Translations under genes and position numbers: made by a program
Source: Lingula anatina
Taxonomy: Eukaryota; Brachiopoda; Lingulata; Lingulida; Lingulidae
Assembly: GCF_001039355.2 (NCBI RefSeq)
Contig: NW_019773703.1
Span: forward strand, 351,555 to 415,554
Length of the DNA: 64,000 bases
Reading direction: 5' to 3'
The notes under the pieces: model-generated
The model's input: only the letters and a program-made list of their open reading frames with translations
The model's database searches: none
Told to the model about the DNA's origin: nothing
Shown: piece by piece, positions 58,775 through 64,000 of the stretch
Layout of the letters: each line of letters begins with the position of its first letter
Position numbering within the stretch: the stretch's first letter is position 1

Positions 58775-61708
58775 TTTTTTTGCAAAAGTAATCACAACCA
58801 TGGCTGTTTTAAACAAGGTGAAATTGCAGTCAAAGATAATGTTAAGTCAAACTTTCAAAACAAATATATAAAAATATATATCTAACTGTTTAAAAGTATG
58901 TTTCAAATATAAAGATGTTTTCTTCAGAAAAAAGTAATTCATTTACACAGGATACCATGGCTTATTTGGTAAAGTGACAAAAGAAAATCCATGATATAAA
59001 TCTTAATACAACAAAAGTTGTTAGCTCAAATTTGCAATTCTAGTTGCAAATATCATTTTACATTTTACTGGTACACTGTTGTTAATGCTTTAAAAGTCTT
59101 TATATGCGTCAAACAAACCAAAGAGATAGTAATTATGTGATTAATTTACAATTATTGAAACTTGTTTTATATTTACATTTGTGCAAATCAGTTAGTGTAA
59201 TTAAGTGAAAAGTATATTATAGCTATATATTGAAATTTTGCATTTTTTAAAACTTGTAATTTTCAACAAATTTAACCATTCTAGTAATCCTGATTATCTT
59301 ATTTCATCATTTAGGCCCCCAGTCCTGAAAATGAAAAGGATAATTTAAACACAGATCCTCATAGCCACAAACAAGAGAGTGATGATGAAGACTACAGGCC
59401 CACAGATGACCAGAGGGCAGCCATGGCACAACTGGAACAGATGAGACAGGATTTAGAGGATGATGAAGATGACGGGCTGGGTGATTTACCTGATCCACCA
59501 GAATATAATGTAACGGAACGCTTGAAACAATTAAATAAAGAACTAGCAGATGAACCTTCCCCTGAGGAATCAACAAGGCACCACAAAGTAGTATTTAAAG
59601 ATGACCCAGTGGAATTTGTTGCCCCACCACCAGATGACTATAATTCTGATGATGAAGGAGAGGATAGTAAAGATTATGGTGCTAGTGGTGATTCAGAAAC
59701 AGATGATCTTGGAGTAGAAAAGCTTAGGATTGGAGATTCTAGTGACAATGATGATAGCAGCATGAAAGATGGACGTGGTGATGAGGTGGATGGTCACTCA
59801 TCAAGTCTTGATGGTGAAGAGAATTCACAAGACAATGGTGAAAGAAAAAACAAAGTGTTAATTGAAAGAAATGGAAAATTTATAATGGTTGACGCAGATG
59901 ATGTTGAAGCAAGTGAATTGGAAGGAGATTCATATGACGCACATGATGATAGCAGTGAAATAAATCAAAGTGAACAATCACAAGAAGATGTCCAGCCAAC
60001 CAGTTCTAGTAGTTCTGAGTCCAATAACACAAGTGTTCAGCCAAATCCACCTGAAAATCCTAGACCAGCCACAGCCAGTGGAGTTGTCAGGCGGTCTGGC
60101 GTCAAACCTGCAACAACCTCTCCACGTGCCCAGTCAGCAGGAGCCTACAGCTCTTCACGCAGCAATTTTCATTACAATTCTCCGTATGGACTGTCTCCTG
60201 CACAGTGGGAGCTTAAAAGTCAAAGGGAAAAGGCATTAGCTGAGAGACAGAAAAAGGAAAAGGAGCAGAAAGATAAGGAGGAGGCTGAGAAGAAGAAAGA
60301 AAATGATGAAGCATTTGAAGCTTGGCTTAGTAACAAGAAAAGAGAAGAATCTGCTCGTAGGAAATCCACACCAACCAAAAAGCAATTAGATGAGGAAGAC
60401 AAAAAGAACAAAGAAGAGGTATCCGCTGATGCTAGGGTGTGGTTTATAGCCTGTAGAGCTTTATTTAGCTATTAGTCAGCATAGTTGACCAATTCTTATA
60501 TTTAGATAAATTTGGGCTATAATAATTTTGAACTGGTCAGCTAGGTAGGCTTATTAGCATTAGATGTGGTAGATCAGTCTTTCTTTTTTAAAAATGAAGC
60601 TTAGTTATGAAAATAAATCTTGTGATAAGCTTAATTTTAATGGTTATCAACAGAACAGTAAAATATATTAAAAAAATAGTCACTAGAATAAAAAGATAGC
60701 ACTATCAGGTATTCGAACCCATATAAAAATATTGACAATTATTTCTTACTTATTATTTAATATTTATTTATATCATTTTTATTTATCTAGTACATTTATT
60801 ATATTTAAGATGAAAAAAGAAGCAGACGAAGCCTACACAGGGTGGTTGAAAAAGAAGAAAGAGGAATTTAAAACTCAAAAGAGGCTTGAGACAAGAGAAG
60901 AGAAAGAGACACAAGAAGGCTACTATTTGAGTCCAAGAGAGGAATGTGACAAGGCATTTAGAGCGTAAGTGTTGTTTCTCTCTTTTTCTACTGAAGCAAA
61001 TTACTGAACAGTGGGTCCTAGATAAAATACTCTGTATTTCTCTAGGGTTTCCAGCTCATCTTCAAAAAATTTAAACGGGCTCAATCCATTACCATTTTGT
61101 TGCTATGACAGGCATGTATCAAAGTTATGGATTGTTTTTATTTCTGATAAAGTTTACACATTTCAAACATGGCATATTTAAGTCAAATAATAGTAATACA
61201 CAAAACTAGCTAACTAGATATTGATGAAAAGAATTAGTCCCTGTTCCTTTAAATACTGATTCACCAAGAAACTAAGGCTCTAATGTAACTAAGACCCCAT
61301 TCCCATAGATTTTAGATCGATCTATCCCTGTGGGGAGTCTCACTAGATATTCTCTCCCAATGAATGTTGGTGCATTGTATAAATATGATCAGTGGATTTT
61401 TCCAGTTTTTATCAAAGACCATACAGTAAAACTGTATCTGCAGCTGACTTTGCAAACTGCTGGCTGTTGCAATATGAATAAATTCCTGACATTTTGCTAT
61501 ATATTGTTATATTAATATCATTGAATGAAATTCTAGGTGGCTTAGAAAGAAGAATGCTGAAGCAAGGATGGTTAACCAAGCCTACAGGCAACGTACAAGA
61601 ATGCATCAACTTCTGGCACGAAAGTCAAGAAAATCTCAGCAGCTTGCTAAAGCTATTAATGCAGCCCAGGCATATAGATATGTTGACTACTATGGATACA
61701 GGTTTTAA
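58027..61708 (+). CDS. CCDC181: Coiled-coil domain-containing protein 181
   Basis: Exons 58027-58143, 59315-60418, 60810-60964 and 61537-61708 (TAA) give 515 aa (human about 509). CCDC181 is a microtubule-binding protein of cilia and sperm flagella. The acidic N-terminus opens with a short LDWLIEKEE motif (residues about 21-29), similar to the LEWLINENE I recall in the human protein. VLIERNGKFIMVD (about 220-232) matches the conserved ILVERDGKF block, and RAQSA...GLSPAQWEL (about 310-340) matches the TQSAH...LSPRQ block. Residues about 340-500 form a lysine/glutamate-rich coiled coil with repeated FxxWLxxKK units (FEAWLSNKK, YTGWLKKKK, FRAWLRKKN). The end AYRYVDYYGYRF matches PFRFTDHY. Intron 1 carries a long (AT)n-poly(T) tract, intron 3 a MITE fragment, and the 3' flank a foldback element. 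Confidence 0.9.
58694..58781. repeat. (AT)n microsatellite followed by 25 T
   Basis: About 32 AT dinucleotides (58694-58757) run directly into an unbroken T stretch to 58781, inside CCDC181 intron 1. It could mark the tail of an old retroelement insertion, but no body is visible. Confidence 0.9.
61290..61349 (-). mobile_element. Internal fragment of the MITE-like family seen at 1793-2215
   Basis: TAAGACCCCATTCCCATAGA and the following GATCGATCTATCCCTGTGGG, then GAGTCTCACTAGAT, match 2054-2114 in inverted orientation with few differences. Terminal repeats are absent. It lies in CCDC181 intron 3. Confidence 0.75.
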
Positions 61709-61796
61709 GATGGCCCTTGAATATATATATGCTGTCATCAACCATTTTACATACCAAAGCTGTACATACCATTATTCATCAGGGTCTGTTCACTTA

Positions 61797-62342
61797 GAGC
61801 GCATTCTCAACAAATTAAGCCAGGCTTTACAAAGCTGGTGACCTAAAAATGGCGGACGTACATGAAAGAAAAACCACCTAATCTTTTAATAGTCTCTCCG
61901 CCTCCCCACACGTCGTCCCTGCGGGGTACAGTAATTAAATCGCGTCTCCGTTTGCCATGCGGAAGCTACCTGAGAAATATTAAGTGCGCATGCTCATCAG
62001 TTAAACTCGTGGTGAAGAAAGCATGGCGGCTGAAGGCGATCGAAGGAAAAAAGCTCTTCTGTTCTATTATCTTTGAAAACAGAGACGAAAAAGGAATAAT
62101 TTGGCCTGTAGAGCAGCAATGAATCGACTATCTACGGAGATAATATCACCAGAGATATTCACGGAAATATTAATGTTCGGAGCTGAGATTTAATTACTGT
62201 ACCCCGCAGGGACGACGTGTGGGGAAGCGTGTGAGAGGCGGAGAGACTATTAAAAGATTAGGTGGTTTTTCTTTCATGTACGTCCGCCATTTTTAGGTCA
62301 CCGGCTTTGTAAAGCCTGGCTTAATTCGTTGAGAATGCGCTC
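61797..62342. mobile_element. Foldback element, PIF/Harbinger-like (546 bp, about 145-bp arms, TTA duplication)
   Basis: The left arm (61797 to about 61941) starts GAGCGCATTCTCAAC and is repeated inverted as the right arm (about 62189-62342), with a few substitutions and an 11-base insertion. TTA flanks both ends (61794-61796 and 62343-62345). Three-base TTA target-site duplications with terminal inverted repeats are typical of PIF/Harbinger. The 250-base core contains an ATG-initiated stretch (ATGGCGGCTGAAGGCGATCG at about 62022) that is stopped after about 17 codons and could be the remnant of a transposase start. It sits 88 bases after the CCDC181 stop codon, so it is probably part of that mRNA's 3' end. 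Confidence 0.8.
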
Positions 62343-62345
62343 TTA

Positions 62346-64000
62346 GAGTCCCTCCATCGAAACTGTCACTCCATGGAAACTACAAGAAATAGCTGTCCTG
62401 TCCTCTACCTCCAACTCTAACAATGATGGGGACCTACCCCGTAGAGATAATTTTTTACTCTTTCAATTAAATGTAATGCCATTGCAAGATTTAAAGTTAT
62501 TTGGCAGAACAGATATTATAGTTATGTCATAAATAAGTCAACATATATCATATTTAAAAGTCAGACACATGGCCATTTTACATTTTCTTATACCCTCGGT
62601 ACTTTTGCCATGTCAGTATTAGAAAGTTATATTTTTCTATGGTTCTTGAAGGCAATGAAACATTTTTTTCCTTTTGTCATTGGTTGTTTTTCTCATCATT
62701 ATTCACCAATTCTCTATTTATAAAAAGTGTAGAGTTCTCTAGTCTCATGTTAAAATGTACAAGCTTTATGCATGCTTTTTACTTACATTTGAAGACAAGG
62801 AAAATATCCAATATGAAGTAGTATCCTCTGCATACGTGTAGTTATTGTAAACTTGTATATTGTAAATATAATTGACATTTTCCAGTCACATAAATTGAAT
62901 TGCCACTTTCTCAGTGTTAGTAATGTTTACATTTGCATGAATAGTTGTATTAATTTTTTTTAGTTATTGGAGAAAATATGTAAAAGAAATTAAAAATGTT
63001 TTTATATGGACAAAATTGTTTTGTACCTGACAAAGTTTTCATAAAAAGAGTTGTTTTTCAAGGTTTGTACAACAGTACTGTGTATGATATTTTCAGGAAC
63101 AATGTATGATATTTTCAGCAGTGAATTATATTTCAACAATTCATCAAAACCATGTGAAGTTATGCAAAAATATGATCTGGTGCTTACAGAACACTGTAAA
63201 TATATTGCACATTTTCAGGGACTTTATGTTATGCTACAGAAAAAAAACTTGAAAAATTTGATCTTTTTTCCAATCTATCTGTCAACAGTTTTGTGGTGAT
63301 CAATATCAAATTTGCAAAATGCTCTTTATTTATTTTTTTTATTTTGAGTGTGCTTTTGTCTTCCTTGACTTGCATATTGTCTGAAAAGAGAGTACAATGT
63401 AGCAAAATAAATTGGTTACTATAAACAGGGAATCCCACTGTATGCTGATCACACACATGTAGATGCAAAAAATAAATGATTATTTAAATAGTTCACTGCC
63501 CACGGCTGTGTTATCTTTAATGTGCTTGTTTTCATTTGTAATGGTCGCATTCATTAAGATTTAAAAAATCTAATCTTTAAGCCATTGACCTATACTTGTT
63601 TAAGTATGCCCCAGTCCTATTTGTAATGACTAAATATCCTTCAAAGCTTCTATTCTTTCCCAGTTCACACCTTGAAAATGATAAAGCCCCTGAAATAAAA
63701 GTTTATCTGAAGCATACTCTATGAATATGTACCTATAGCACCATGAATGCATCTTTAGCATCTCCAGTTGATCAACATACTACTGGTAATGTCGATATTT
63801 CTTTTTAGCTTAGTGAAAATTTAAATAAATCATGAAGGGTCTTTGAGGAAAGTATATAATCTTTAATTATGAACTGTATCCACCCCCCCCACCCCCCACG
63901 CGACTTCAAACCCAATCTCTAAAAGATCTATAAAAATTATCAAAATAACCCTCCCAATTTTGAATGTGTCAAAGGGACACGGTTACCTTCCCCTTTTCTA
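62346..64000. other. 3' flank of CCDC181, no gene recognised
   Basis: AT-rich sequence with several AATAAA-like strings (near 63408 and 63470) and a C-rich run at about 63883-63899. No coding exon, RNA gene or long repeat that I can support. Confidence 0.5.

Noticed and set aside
60700-60720. tRNA-like GTATTCGAACCC string
   Set aside because: Resembles a T-arm, but no acceptor stem or anticodon arm could be found around it.

Overview
The window is nuclear DNA of a bilaterian animal, most likely a marine invertebrate. It is AT-rich. Genes are split by many introns with GT/AG borders, intron phases are consistent, and simple repeats and non-autonomous transposons are scattered throughout. The gene content (a ciliary ARL13B, CCDC181, an ER peroxiredoxin, an animal xylose isomerase) fits a lophotrochozoan, a cephalochordate or an ambulacrarian. 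I cannot name the species. Gene models were built by hand from splice sites and frame continuity. Every multi-exon model sums to a whole number of codons, and the active-site spacing of the enzymes agrees with known families.

Layout. 1-1082 (+) is the 3' end of a UCKL1-like uridine-cytidine kinase gene. 1077-5265 holds a 2 kb sequence present twice in tandem, separated by a single N; it is probably two alleles joined by the assembler, and each copy carries a MITE-like element. 5816-11035 (-) is a 15-exon xylose isomerase gene with a non-LTR retrotransposon tail in intron 1. 11516-12546 (+), head-to-head with it, is a two-exon gene ending in a KPWE motif (PEX39/C6orf226-like). 15453-26257 (+) holds three unrecognised genes with intronless coding regions (400, 446 and 533 aa) that carry CxxC motifs. 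28327-45412 (-) is a large gene with a C-terminal CAP-Gly domain, a long coiled coil and three alternative 5' coding beginnings. 48464-52044 (-) is ARL13B. 54477-56872 (-) is peroxiredoxin-4, with a spurious second copy of its last exon across another N. 58027-61708 (+) is CCDC181, followed by a 546-bp PIF/Harbinger-type foldback element. 62346-64000 shows no gene.

There is no operon logic. The shared theme that can be argued is cytoskeleton and cilium: ARL13B (ciliary GTPase), CCDC181 (microtubule/axoneme) and the CAP-Gly protein (microtubule plus-end or tubulin-tail binding) lie within 35 kb. The most novel items are the CAP-Gly gene, which combines a CBM48-like domain, a ZAD-like zinc domain and a run of frame-neutral exons in one locus; the three-gene CxxC cluster; and the intact animal xylose isomerase.
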